Assembly: GCA_029851835.1 (NCBI GenBank) | Contig: JARKVD010000028.1 | Coordinates: 1-64,000, forward strand | Reading direction: 5' to 3' | From: Clostridium sp. | Lineage (GTDB): Bacteria; Bacillota; Clostridia; Clostridiales; Clostridiaceae | DNA length: 64,000 bases | Shown: in pieces, positions 44,158 through 52,716 of the stretch | How positions within the stretch are numbered: the first letter of the stretch is position 1 | How the letters are laid out: every line of letters begins with the position of its first letter | Position numbers and translations under genes: made by a program | The notes under the pieces: generated by a model | Told to the model about the DNA's origin: nothing | Database searches by the model: none | Seen by the model: the letters and a program-made list of their open reading frames with translations, nothing else

Positions 44158-45438
44158 ATGAAAAGAAGAACAGCTAAAAAAGTTAGAAAAATATCATCTA
44201 TAATTGTGATGATAAGTATTATTATTTTTACTGGATATTTCGCTGCTAAGTTCATTAACGCTAAAGAAACTACTAAAGATAATTCGTATAAAGACAAGGT
44301 TACAGAAGATAATATTGACAATACAAATGTAAATGATAATGAAGCTAAAGAAGATAACACAATAAAAATATCGTCTTTAGGAAATATTATTTTCCATGAC
44401 AAACAGCTTCAATCAGCTAAAACAGATACTGGATATGACTTTGAAGAAAGTTTTAAATATGTAAAAAACATATTAAAAGATTCAGATTTAAGTGTTGCTG
44501 TATTAGAAACAACTCTTCAAGGTAATGGAAATTACTCTGGTTATCCGTTGTTTAATAGTCCTGATGAAGTTTTGACTGCACTAAAGGATAGTGGAATAAA
44601 CATGATTAACCTTGGAACAAATCATATTTGGGATGGAGGAATTGAGGCTCTTAAAAGAACTGTTGAGGTTACAAAAAAACAGGGCCTAGGAGTTACGGGA
44701 GTAAGGGAAAGTGTAAATGAGCCTAGATATGAAATTATCGATATTGACGGACAAAAAATAGGTATGATATCTTATGTTTTTGAAACTGGAGTTATAGGTG
44801 GAAAATCAACAATTAATAGTATTCCAATTTCAGAATCAAGTAAAGCGCTTTTAAATACCTTTAGATATGATGAATTAGACCAATTTTATAGAGATTTGCA
44901 GCAAAATTTAGATGATATGAAGAGTGAAGGTGCTAAGTTTACAATGGTTGCTATGCACTGGGGGGAAGAGTATGACAATGAACCTAGTAGTTATCAGGTA
45001 GAAATATCTGAAAAGCTAAATGAAATGGGCGTTGACATCGTTCTTGGAAATCATCCACATGTAATCCAACCTTATGAGATTATGACTAATTCACAGGGAG
45101 AAAAGACCTTCGTAATTTATGGACAGGGAAATAATTTATCTAATCAATGTTTTGAAGAGCTTGGAGATGCAAGAACTGAGGATGGATATATAGTTAATTT
45201 TGAACTTGCAGTTGGAGATACTGAGTTAAGTTTAAAAAAATATGAGGTTATTCCTCTTTGGATGTATAGAGAGCCAAGAGCAGATGGACTTTACACACAT
45301 AGAATGATTCCTTTAGGTGAATCAGCAGGAAGTGATGTAGCAGTACCTGTTTCTTCAGGTGAAAGTAGTGCAGTGGCATCATTAAAAAGAATAGATGATG
45401 TACTTGGAAAAGATAAAATAGGAACTTTTGAATTTTAA
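44158..45438 (+). CDS. CapA-family protein (PGA_cap metallophosphatase fold)
   Basis: This 426-aa protein has an N-terminal membrane anchor (about 10-30), an Asp/Asn/Lys-rich linker, then the CapA domain with LGNIIFHD, VLETTLQG, NLGTNHIWDGG, AMHWGEEYD and LGNHPHVIQP motifs (metal and His residues). CapA proteins are linked to poly-gamma-glutamate synthesis or cell-surface anchoring. No capB or capC neighbours are present, so a stand-alone surface hydrolase is equally possible. I use ATG 44158 after GGGGG. Confidence 0.88.
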   Translation: MKRRTAKKVRKISSIIVMISIIIFTGYFAAKFINAKETTKDNSYKDKVTEDNIDNTNVNDNEAKEDNTIKISSLGNIIFHDKQLQSAKTDTGYDFEESFKYVKNILKDSDLSVAVLETTLQGNGNYSGYPLFNSPDEVLTALKDSGINMINLGTNHIWDGGIEALKRTVEVTKKQGLGVTGVRESVNEPRYEIIDIDGQKIGMISYVFETGVIGGKSTINSIPISESSKALLNTFRYDELDQFYRDLQQNLDDMKSEGAKFTMVAMHWGEEYDNEPSSYQVEISEKLNEMGVDIVLGNHPHVIQPYEIMTNSQGEKTFVIYGQGNNLSNQCFEELGDARTEDGYIVNFELAVGDTELSLKKYEVIPLWMYREPRADGLYTHRMIPLGESAGSDVAVPVSSGESSAVASLKRIDDVLGKDKIGTFEF

Positions 45439-45450
45439 AAAGGTTACTTA

Positions 45451-45481
45451 AGGAGCTTACGATTAAGTAGGCTCCTTTTTA
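45451..45481 (+). terminator. Terminator after CapA-like gene
   Basis: AAGGAGCTTAC pairs with GTAGGCTCCTT and is followed by TTTT. Confidence 0.8.
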
Positions 45482-45748
45482 TATGTGCGCTTAGCATGGC
45501 ATAAGCTTAAGAGTGAAAGTTCCCTATATTAAGTAATTTATCAAGATGTGGAGGGTATTTTTATTGTTTCATAGATGATTGTAACTTAGATAGTAATTAT
45601 ATTAGAATCAATATTTATTTAAGTTGTATGAATATTGTTAAGGAAGTAGAGACTTTAATTAAAATGATTATCAGTGATGATGAAGACTTTGAAAATTAAT
45701 TAAATTAATGATATTATTGTAGCAAATAAGAAGATAAGGTGTGTTGAT
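45482..45748. other. Gap with possible decayed ORF
   Basis: An open frame without a usable start runs from about 45510 to a TAA near 45699. It ends in an acidic, helical stretch (KEVETLIKMIISDDEDFEN) that looks coding-derived. There is no ribosome site. It may be the remnant of a lost gene; parent family unknown. Confidence 0.3.
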
Positions 45749-46912
45749 ATGGAAGAATTAAGTAGAGCAATTGAAGACATAGCAAGTAGTAATATTATAA
45801 AACTAGTTATTAGTAATAAGTTAAATAAAGATGTTAAGTATAATAAAATAAATATACAATTAAAGACTAAGGGAAATAAGGAGTTTTATCAAATTGAGAA
45901 ATTTACTGATAAACAAGTGTTTCATGAAAACATTGATGTAGATAGTTTAGAAGAAAAGCTGAAGGAGTTAGTGGAAGGAAACTATAAGCAGCTTACAGCT
46001 TGGTCAAACGAAGCTATATTAGACTTAAAAATATCTAAAAAAGGTAAGATTCATTTAAGTAAGAAGAAAAGTGATAATAGTAAAGTTGCAATTTCTTCAC
46101 ATAATAAAGAAAAAAAATATATTCTAAGGGAAGGTATGTATATTCCGCCATTAGTAGATTTAGGTGTTTTTACAAAGGAAGGAAAGATAGTTAACTCTAA
46201 GTATGATAAGTATAAGCAGATAAATAGGTTTATTGAAATAATTGATGATGAGATAAAGAAAAATAACTATGAAGAGTTAACTATATTAGATTTTGGTTGT
46301 GGAAAATCTTACTTAACCTTTGTATTATATTTCTATTTTGTTGAAATAAAGAAAATTAAGGTTAAGATGATAGGGTTAGATCTTAAAGAGGATGTAATAA
46401 AAAAATGTAATGATATTGCCAAGAGATATAACTATGAAAACCTGAAATTTGAGTTGGGTGATATTAATGGCTTTAAGTATAACAATAAGGTGGATATGGT
46501 TATTACATTACATGCCTGCGACACAGCAACTGATTATGCACTCTACAATGCTATAAAGTGGAATGCTAAGATGATTTTTTCAGTACCATGCTGTCAGCAT
46601 GAGTTTAACGGTCAAATGAGTACGGAAGATTTGTCCATATTAACTAAGTACGGAATAATTCAGGAAAGAGTTGCAGCGTTAATGACGGATGCTGTGAGAG
46701 GAAATTTATTAGAAGTAGTTGGATATAAAACTCAACTATTGGAGTTTATTGATATTGCACACTCACCTAAAAATATACTAATAAGAGCGTCTAAGGGGAG
46801 CGTATCTAAAGAAAAAAGACAGAAGTCTTTAATAGAAGTAAATAATCTAATAAAAGAATTTAATGTTAAACCAACTTTATTTAATTTGTTAAAGGAAGAT
46901 TCTTTGATATAA
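45749..46912 (+). CDS. SAM-dependent methyltransferase, METTL25/RRNAD1-like
   Basis: This 387-aa protein has an N-terminal domain of about 150 residues and a Rossmann methyltransferase domain with ILDFGCGKSYLTF (SAM motif I, about 178-190), MIGLDLKEDVIKKCN, and the family-specific LHACDTATDYAL and FSVPCCQHEFNGQ (a CC-H motif). This matches the Methyltransf_32 family found in Firmicutes and as eukaryotic METTL25/RRNAD1. Substrate in bacteria is not established. AAGGTG precedes the ATG. Confidence 0.85.
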   Translation: MEELSRAIEDIASSNIIKLVISNKLNKDVKYNKINIQLKTKGNKEFYQIEKFTDKQVFHENIDVDSLEEKLKELVEGNYKQLTAWSNEAILDLKISKKGKIHLSKKKSDNSKVAISSHNKEKKYILREGMYIPPLVDLGVFTKEGKIVNSKYDKYKQINRFIEIIDDEIKKNNYEELTILDFGCGKSYLTFVLYFYFVEIKKIKVKMIGLDLKEDVIKKCNDIAKRYNYENLKFELGDINGFKYNNKVDMVITLHACDTATDYALYNAIKWNAKMIFSVPCCQHEFNGQMSTEDLSILTKYGIIQERVAALMTDAVRGNLLEVVGYKTQLLEFIDIAHSPKNILIRASKGSVSKEKRQKSLIEVNNLIKEFNVKPTLFNLLKEDSLI

Positions 46913-47087
46913 AATGAAATCAACATAAGCTCTTGAATTTTTAAGGAGTTATCATTGTTAAGAGTTTATAATCTAATAATATAGTTAATAAGTATTTTAG
47001 ATGATATAATATACGAAAATAATATTTAGAATATTTTATGGAGCTTTGCAAAGGTAAAAGTAAAGCTGAATAATGGAGGTGTGTTTT

Positions 47088-47816
47088 ATGGCAAGAATAG
47101 CGGCATTCTTTGATATAGATGGAACTATCTATAGAGAAGGGTTAATAACAGAAGTATTCAAGAAAATAATGAGATATGAATTAGTAGAAGGAGATAAATG
47201 GTATAACGAAGTAAGACCAGCCTTCAGTAGTTGGGATAAAAGACAAGGAGACTATGATACATATCTACAAAAAATGGTTGATATCTATACCGAATCTATC
47301 ATAGGTTTAAGCAAAGAACATATAGAACATATTGCGAAAAAGGTAATCGATCAAAAGGGTGATAGAGTATATACCTTTACAAGAGAAAGGATTAAGTGGC
47401 ATAAGGAGCAAGGTCATGTTGTAATAGCTATTTCTGGTTCTCCTATGGAGCTTGTACGTGAAATGGCTGGAAAATATGAAATGGATGATTTTAAAGGCAC
47501 AATATATATGCTAAATGATGATGGCAGATACACTGGGGAAATTACGCCTATGTGGGATTCTGTTAGTAAAGAAAAGGCATTGCTTGAATTAAAGGAAAAG
47601 TATGATTTAGACTTGGATAACAGCTATGCCTATGGAGATACTTCAGGAGATTTAACTATGATTAGATATGTTGGTAATCCATACGCTATAAATCCAACAA
47701 GAGAATTACTTTCAAAGATAGATATGGATGAAGATGTTAAGAAGAAAGTTAATGTCATAGTTGAAAGGAAAGATGTAACTTATAAGTTAGATATTAATTG
47801 TTTAGAATTATTATAA
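47088..47816 (+). CDS. HAD superfamily (IB) hydrolase
   Basis: This 242-aa phosphatase has motif I FDIDGTIYR (Asp nucleophile pair), motif II ISGSP, a lysine motif III region and motif IV YGDTSGD. The family includes phosphoserine-phosphatase-like enzymes; the short helical cap is inserted after motif I. The start at 47088 is taken because GGAGGTG (itself containing an earlier ATG at 47073) is the ribosome site. Substrate unknown. Confidence 0.88.
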   Translation: MARIAAFFDIDGTIYREGLITEVFKKIMRYELVEGDKWYNEVRPAFSSWDKRQGDYDTYLQKMVDIYTESIIGLSKEHIEHIAKKVIDQKGDRVYTFTRERIKWHKEQGHVVIAISGSPMELVREMAGKYEMDDFKGTIYMLNDDGRYTGEITPMWDSVSKEKALLELKEKYDLDLDNSYAYGDTSGDLTMIRYVGNPYAINPTRELLSKIDMDEDVKKKVNVIVERKDVTYKLDINCLELL

Positions 47817-47930
47817 GGAATCTCATTATTAAATAATAAAAATTATCCATTGCATTAAATGACTTTAGTGTAGTATGATTTATTTATATAGATGAGATAA
47901 TAAAATAAATCGTGATATGGAGGAAATTTA

Positions 47931-48764
47931 ATGTTAAATATAGGATGTCACTTATCAACAACTAAAGGCTTTAAAAACATGGGAAAAGAAGCTCTTCAAA
48001 TAAATGCAAATACATTTCAATTCTTTACTCGTAACCCAAGAGGGGGGAAGGCGAAGGATATTGATGAAAAAGATATAGAGGCTCTACAAGAAATAATGAA
48101 GGAAAACAAGTTTGCTAAAATCTTAGCTCATGCTCCTTATACCCTAAATGCATGCTCAGCAGATGAAAGAACAAGAGAATTTGCTGTAGAAACAATGGCT
48201 GATGATTTAGCAAGAATGGAATACCTTCCTAACAATTTATACAATTTTCACCCAGGTAGCCATGTTAAGCAAGGTGTAGAAGTTGGAATAAATTATATTG
48301 TAGATATGCTGAACACTGTTTTAAAACCAGAGCAGACTACAAAAGTGCTTCTAGAGACTATGGCGGGTAAGGGTTCTGAAATAGGAAGAAGCTTTGAAGA
48401 AATTGCAGAAATAATAAGCCGAGTAGAGTTAAAAGATCATATGGGTGTATGTCTTGATACATGTCACGTATATGATGCAGGCTATGATATAGTTAATGAT
48501 TTAGATGGAGTTTTAGAAGAGTTTGATAGAGTTATTGGATTAGAAAGACTACATGCTATACATTTAAATGATAGTAAGAATCCTTTTGAAAGCCACAAGG
48601 ATAGGCATGAGAAGATTGGTGAGGGTTCAATAGGTATTGAAGCTATCACTAGAATTATAAATCATCCAAAGCTAAGACATATACCATTCTTTTTAGAAAC
48701 TCCAAATGAACTAGAGGGATATGGTAAAGAGATAGAAATCTTAAGAAGTTTATACAATAAATAA
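47931..48764 (+). CDS. nfo: Endonuclease IV
   Basis: This 277-aa TIM-barrel AP endonuclease cuts at abasic sites. Three-zinc motifs are visible: [32 protein letters not shown] and [14 protein letters not shown] site precedes the ATG. It is monocistronic, with a bidirectional terminator after it. Confidence 0.96.
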   Translation: MLNIGCHLSTTKGFKNMGKEALQINANTFQFFTRNPRGGKAKDIDEKDIEALQEIMKENKFAKILAHAPYTLNACSADERTREFAVETMADDLARMEYLPNNLYNFHPGSHVKQGVEVGINYIVDMLNTVLKPEQTTKVLLETMAGKGSEIGRSFEEIAEIISRVELKDHMGVCLDTCHVYDAGYDIVNDLDGVLEEFDRVIGLERLHAIHLNDSKNPFESHKDRHEKIGEGSIGIEAITRIINHPKLRHIPFFLETPNELEGYGKEIEILRSLYNK

Positions 48765-48766
48765 AT

Positions 48767-48810
48767 AAAAATTACCAATAAGCAAATAAGCTTATTGGTA
48801 ATTTTTATTT
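48767..48810. terminator. Bidirectional terminator between nfo and ECF gene
   Basis: AAAATTACCAATAAGC pairs with GCTTATTGGTAATTTT, with A and T runs on either side. Confidence 0.9.
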
Positions 48811-48838
48811 AGAACTGTATTAATTGATTAAGCTTTAT

Positions 48839-49351
48839 CTAAGCGTTTTTAAATAACTTTTTTGAAAGTGAAGTTTTAGATGCTGCAAAAATAATAACGA
48901 TGGCAATAACGGCGCCAGAGAGGGATTGTATAACATTACCAGGTATATCTGCTAAAGCAGTGTTGATATTGAACATAATTGTTCCAGCAAGTGCATATCC
49001 AAATACTTGCCATACTGAACCAATAGCTGCACCAAAAATCCAGGAATATTTATTTTTAACATGTTGTTTTTCAACTATAGCGCCCATAATGTAAGCCATA
49101 ATGTATTTTATAATAAAGGTTGGTACAGCCCACATGGCATAGGGACTTAAAAAATCAGCTAGAAAACCACCTAAACCAGCTGCAAGAGCACCTCGTCGTT
49201 TACCTAAAATTACAACAGTAACAAAAATTATACTATCGCCTAAATGGATGTATCCACTATTAGTTGGGATTTGAAGAACCATTATACCCACACATATTAG
49301 TGCAATGGCAAGACTAGATTCTACTAACTCTTTTATTTTATTATCTCTCAT
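48839..49351 (-). CDS. ECF transporter S component
   Basis: This 170-aa hydrophobic protein has five to six membrane segments. GYIHLGDSIIFVTVVILGKRRGA-type sequence (IHLGDSII, about 35-42) and AAGLGGFLADFLSPYAMW are hallmarks of vitamin-type ECF S components such as the hydroxymethylpyrimidine/thiamine group. AGGAGG precedes the ATG. No riboswitch was recognised in front of it. The ECF energising module is elsewhere. Substrate uncertain. Confidence 0.85.
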   Translation of the reverse strand: MRDNKIKELVESSLAIALICVGIMVLQIPTNSGYIHLGDSIIFVTVVILGKRRGALAAGLGGFLADFLSPYAMWAVPTFIIKYIMAYIMGAIVEKQHVKNKYSWIFGAAIGSVWQVFGYALAGTIMFNINTALADIPGNVIQSLSGAVIAIVIIFAASKTSLSKKLFKNA

Positions 49352-49475
49352 GGACTAGAACCTCCTTAATTAAAATATAATAGCTTAGTAATGGATTAAT
49401 TTAAAAATAACATAAAATTGTACGCTATGAAAGCTACAGAATTCAGAAAAATAAAAAGGACAGTTTAATGGCAAA

Positions 49476-49526
49476 AAACTATAATCTATGAAGTAGAATA
49501 ATGATCTGATTCATAGATTATAGTTT
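49476..49526 (-). terminator. Terminator of the DEDD exonuclease gene
   Basis: AAACTATAATCTATGAA and its exact complement form a 17-bp stem that overlaps the stop codon of the minus-strand gene. A T run follows in the minus direction. Confidence 0.88.
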
Positions 49527-50310
49527 ATTTATTATCAGTATCTTTAATAAGAAATTGACGGGTACGCCCCATGGTATAGGCAAGTTGTATCATATCTCTT
49601 TCGGTTTTAGATAATTTACATTTGTACATTTTTTCAAATTGTTGATATATACCGTCTATATCAACTTTATATTTCTTAGGAGCTACATCTTTTACCTTTC
49701 TTCGATTAGTATCAGTATATATTATAGGTTCCATAGAAGGAGTATAGATGCGTTTGAAAACTTCACAAGTATAATAAGCATCATTAAATGCATCGTGGAA
49801 GTCTCCATCTATTTCAAGGTTCAAAAGCTCAATAGCGTTTTTTAGCCCTATTCTTGTTCTATCTTTAGTGTCAAAGTATTTTGAAGCATGATATTGAACG
49901 TCAATATATTTTTTAGGAATAACATCAGTAGGCAGTTTATAAAACTGTATATTTCGTAAAAGCTCTTTAATGTCAACTGTTCCCCATACACATAATATGG
50001 AATCTTCAGGAGTGCCTATAAATTCAACAAGGTTTTCATATACTGTTGGAAAATCATCTTCATCTTGAAGTTGCTCTTCAGTTATTCCGGTCATTTTGTG
50101 AACATATGGATGTATTTTTGTATGGACTTTTGGTTTAATAAAACAGCTGAGTGTGGATATTCTTTCAAAATTCCCATTTATCTTTATAGCACCTATCTGA
50201 ATAATCTCGAAGGTAAGTTTTGGAATGTTATAATTTTTCTCAGTTGCGTTCTCAAGTGATTTCTCTTTATATTCTTGATTAAATTCTAAATCAAATACTA
50301 TATAGTTCAT
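49525..50310 (-). CDS. DEDD-family 3'-5' exonuclease (KapD/RNase T-like)
   Basis: This 261-aa exonuclease has the DEDDh set: VFDLEFNQ (D and E at about 6-8), a central VWGTVD, and HDAFNDAYYT near residue 180 (H and D). A C-terminal extension of about 65 residues is present. The family includes the sporulation inhibitor KapD. I take ATG 50310 with an AGGTG site. A further 24 open codons upstream come from a dispersed repeat. Confidence 0.85.
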   Translation of the reverse strand: MNYIVFDLEFNQEYKEKSLENATEKNYNIPKLTFEIIQIGAIKINGNFERISTLSCFIKPKVHTKIHPYVHKMTGITEEQLQDEDDFPTVYENLVEFIGTPEDSILCVWGTVDIKELLRNIQFYKLPTDVIPKKYIDVQYHASKYFDTKDRTRIGLKNAIELLNLEIDGDFHDAFNDAYYTCEVFKRIYTPSMEPIIYTDTNRRKVKDVAPKKYKVDIDGIYQQFEKMYKCKLSKTERDMIQLAYTMGRTRQFLIKDTDNK

Positions 50311-50324
50311 TTTGCACCTACTTA

Positions 50325-50470
50325 CTGTATTAACAAGTTTATTGTAAGGGAAACTAATCCACTCATTCATTGGATGGAGCAATGGAAGAATAAATTTGAG
50401 CAGCTAAATTAAAGATGCACTTAGTGAAAATTCTGCTGACAAAATCAAAGAGTTGGATGCTCACCTGAAT
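50325..50470. repeat. Dispersed intergenic repeat, copy G
   Basis: GCTAAATTAAAGATGCAC, TTAGTGAAAATTCTGCTG and ACAAAATCAAAGAG align with copy A. It overlaps the last codons of the DUF434 gene. Confidence 0.55.
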
Positions 50471-51191
50471 TTAGACTTATTAAGTTTATACTGAAAATAT
50501 ATTTGTATATTATATAGGAGGTGAGGTTAATCCAGCTTTTGCAATTATCTAGGATTACAGAGTCGCTTGTAGCTACATAATCCATAGATTTTAAGATATT
50601 ATCAGGGTTAGGAACTACATGGACATTAACTGGTAAATTTGCTTTATTAAAAACATCAATAATAGCTAGTTTTAAGTTAATTGAATTAGAGACTGGTTCA
50701 TCAAGATAAAATTCTGCTCCTATAAAATTTAAATCTTTTAAGGCTAGAGCAATTAGCTGGATAGTTTCAGAGGTTTTATCTATAAGTCTATAGGTTCCTC
50801 TAAGACCGGCTAAATCTCTAATAGAAGTATCTCGACATTTCAGTAGGGTTCCATTAGAGAGTGCTACTTCTAATGTTATAATAGTATTAAAACCATCTAT
50901 ATGTATAATTCTATCAGATTCATTAAAATAAAGAAATTTACTATCAATTAATTTAGAAGTTCTAATTTTAGCATCTATAGTTGAACAGCAGCTCCTTTGT
51001 AGTGCAAGCCTTTGTCTAGCTGTAAGTTGATAGTGGTTTCCAATAAAGGTTGTAAGGGGTTTAACATCATAGTTTCTATCAAGCATAAAGCAGACCTCTT
51101 CTGAAGCTTTATTGAGTATTTCTATTCCAGATTGTGAGAATGAGGTTAAATCTTCTATAGCGAACCCCCTTCTTGTACATTTTTCGTGCAA
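50445..51191 (-). CDS. DUF434 (plus DUF5616) protein
   Basis: This 248-aa protein has an N-terminal helical DUF434 part (VCFMLDRNYDVKPLTTFIGN, HYQLTARQRLALQR, about 33-72) and a C-terminal Rossmann-like domain starting with RIIHIDGFNTIITLEVAL (about 93-110), as in the DUF5616 family. The DGFN strand resembles the first acidic strand of PIN/NYN nucleases, but function is unknown. Start is TTG 51191 with AGGTG. The C-terminus runs into repeat copy G, so its last residues may differ from relatives. Confidence 0.8.
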   Translation of the reverse strand: MHEKCTRRGFAIEDLTSFSQSGIEILNKASEEVCFMLDRNYDVKPLTTFIGNHYQLTARQRLALQRSCCSTIDAKIRTSKLIDSKFLYFNESDRIIHIDGFNTIITLEVALSNGTLLKCRDTSIRDLAGLRGTYRLIDKTSETIQLIALALKDLNFIGAEFYLDEPVSNSINLKLAIIDVFNKANLPVNVHVVPNPDNILKSMDYVATSDSVILDNCKSWINLTSYIIYKYIFSINLISLNSGEHPTL

Positions 51192-51259
51192 AATAAATTC
51201 ACCTACTTAAAATAAAAGGTAGTCTTAAGGCAAAATAAATTTACCTTAAGCTAGTCATT

Positions 51260-51469
51260 TTATAATTTTTGAACATTTATAGCCATGGGTCCTTTTTTGC
51301 CATCTTCAACATCAAGGGATACACTTTGACCTTCATGTAAAACTTTATCAGGACCTTTTTCTTTCACTTGTGAATGATGAACAAATATATCTGCCCCTTC
51401 ATCACAGGAGATAAAGCCATATCCCTTCTCTTCATTGAACCACTTTACTATACCGGTTTTGTTAGACAT
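51260..51469 (-). CDS. Cold-shock domain protein
   Basis: This 69-aa CspA-type OB-fold protein has RNP1 KGYGFISC and RNP2 DIFVHHSQ and acts as an RNA chaperone and single-strand nucleic-acid binder. AAGGAGGC lies just upstream of the ATG. The roughly 260-bp upstream region contains repeat copy H. Confidence 0.96.
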   Translation of the reverse strand: MSNKTGIVKWFNEEKGYGFISCDEGADIFVHHSQVKEKGPDKVLHEGQSVSLDVEDGKKGPMAINVQKL

Positions 51470-51479
51470 TTTAAAGCCT

Positions 51480-51560
51480 CCTTAAATGCGTTTTTAAATC
51501 TGTGATTTAATTTGGAAAAATTTACTCTTTCCATTGTACATGAGAAAGAGTTTACTATAT
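51480..51560. repeat. Possible degenerate dispersed repeat, copy H
   Basis: TTTTTAAATCTGTGATTTAA, TTTACTCTTTCC and GAGAAAGAGTTTA resemble the ends of copies D and F but lack the GTGCATC core. It is placed in the cold-shock gene leader. Confidence 0.4.
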
Positions 51561-51736
51561 TTATTATAGTAATTATAAATATAATGGGTTTTACATTTAT
51601 AATTATTATGTGTATAGTTTTAGATTTTTACGCAAATATAAAAGTTAAAGTTAATAAATAATAAAAAGTATGATATAATAACTATTATTAGTTAATTTGG
51701 TGTGAATTATATTTAATAAAGGAGGAGATAAACGGT

Positions 51737-52321
51737 ATGGGTAGTAAAATTGCTTTAATATATGAAAATGATAGTTTTATTATAACAGTTAACGATAGTG
51801 TAGTAGACACAGAAAAAGAAATGGAGACAGCTATAGAAAGCTATAAGCAAGTGATAAAAAATAATTCGGATAAAAATAATATTCAAGCAAAGTCATGGAA
51901 AGAAATACTAGAAATAATTAAGGATATAGAGGATAAAAGATTAATTATAAATGAGGAGTATAAAAATATTGCTTTTGATACAATGAGATTTTTCTATAAT
52001 ACAGGAAAGTTATTTTATATGAACTCAAATGGTATGACAGAGTTAATTGGAGGAATTGGATTATTTCATCTTGTAGCAGATATGGTTTCAAGGGGGAAGG
52101 TTTCAAACCCAAATGATATATTGGACTTTTGCAAAGCGGTGCTTGAGAGTAAAACAGCATATGGAGTTTCAGAAGATGGAATATTAGTTGCAAGTCCAGC
52201 CTTTAATTATGGAAGTGTAGAATATAACTTTGAAACAGGTAAAATTCATAAAGGAACATCTATTGAAAAAGCGGACTTTAGGGAATATAAGAATTATGTT
52301 CTAGGTATTTTACAGAAATAA
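51737..52321 (+). CDS. Hypothetical protein (194 aa)
   Basis: I do not recognise this soluble protein. It has an N-terminal strand (KIALIYENDSFIITV), a helical acidic middle, and a Gly-rich MTELIGGIGLFHLVADM segment (about 100-116). It has an AAAGGAGG site and a promoter (TTAATA-17-TATAAT at 51651-51679), and is followed by a strong terminator, so it is a real single gene. Confidence 0.7.
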   Translation: MGSKIALIYENDSFIITVNDSVVDTEKEMETAIESYKQVIKNNSDKNNIQAKSWKEILEIIKDIEDKRLIINEEYKNIAFDTMRFFYNTGKLFYMNSNGMTELIGGIGLFHLVADMVSRGKVSNPNDILDFCKAVLESKTAYGVSEDGILVASPAFNYGSVEYNFETGKIHKGTSIEKADFREYKNYVLGILQK

Positions 52322-52342
52322 ATTAAGATAATAGTTGCAGAT

Positions 52343-52381
52343 AATAAAAGCTATGTCCAACACCGGGCATAGCTTTTATTT
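52343..52381 (+). terminator. Terminator after the 194-aa hypothetical gene
   Basis: AATAAAAGCTATG pairs with CATAGCTTTTATT over a short loop, followed by T-rich sequence. Confidence 0.85.
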
Positions 52382-52716
52382 ATGGAGATAAAGAAGGCTA
52401 TATAAATGGGGTTTGGTATAAAGGAAAAAGTTGAGTAAATAGCGTCTATACTTATCTTTGGTAGAAAGCGTAAATGCAGAATAAACTATGGAAACCTTGG
52501 GAAAAGTAGATATAAATGCTACAAATTCGACGTTTATCTACAAGCTAAATCATGATATTATATAAAATAACAGGGCGCCAAACAAAGTTATCATAAATAC
52601 TTAAATTTATTTAAACAAATTCATTAAAATGTGGTATAATAGTTTTGGCTATGTAAGATATTGTGTAGCATATATAGTTTAATTTATTAACTTAAGATTT
52701 GGAGAGGAAGAATCAA
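52382..52716. other. Intergenic region upstream of phnD
   Basis: This 335-bp gap carries a likely promoter near the phn operon (TTAAAC with TATAAT at 52635-52640). The first part shows short protein-like reading without a start and no recognised element. Confidence 0.45.

Noticed and set aside
50311..50382. N-terminal extension of the DEDD exonuclease
   Set aside because: It derives from dispersed repeat G; MNYIVFDLEFNQ at 50310 is the normal family start with its own ribosome site.
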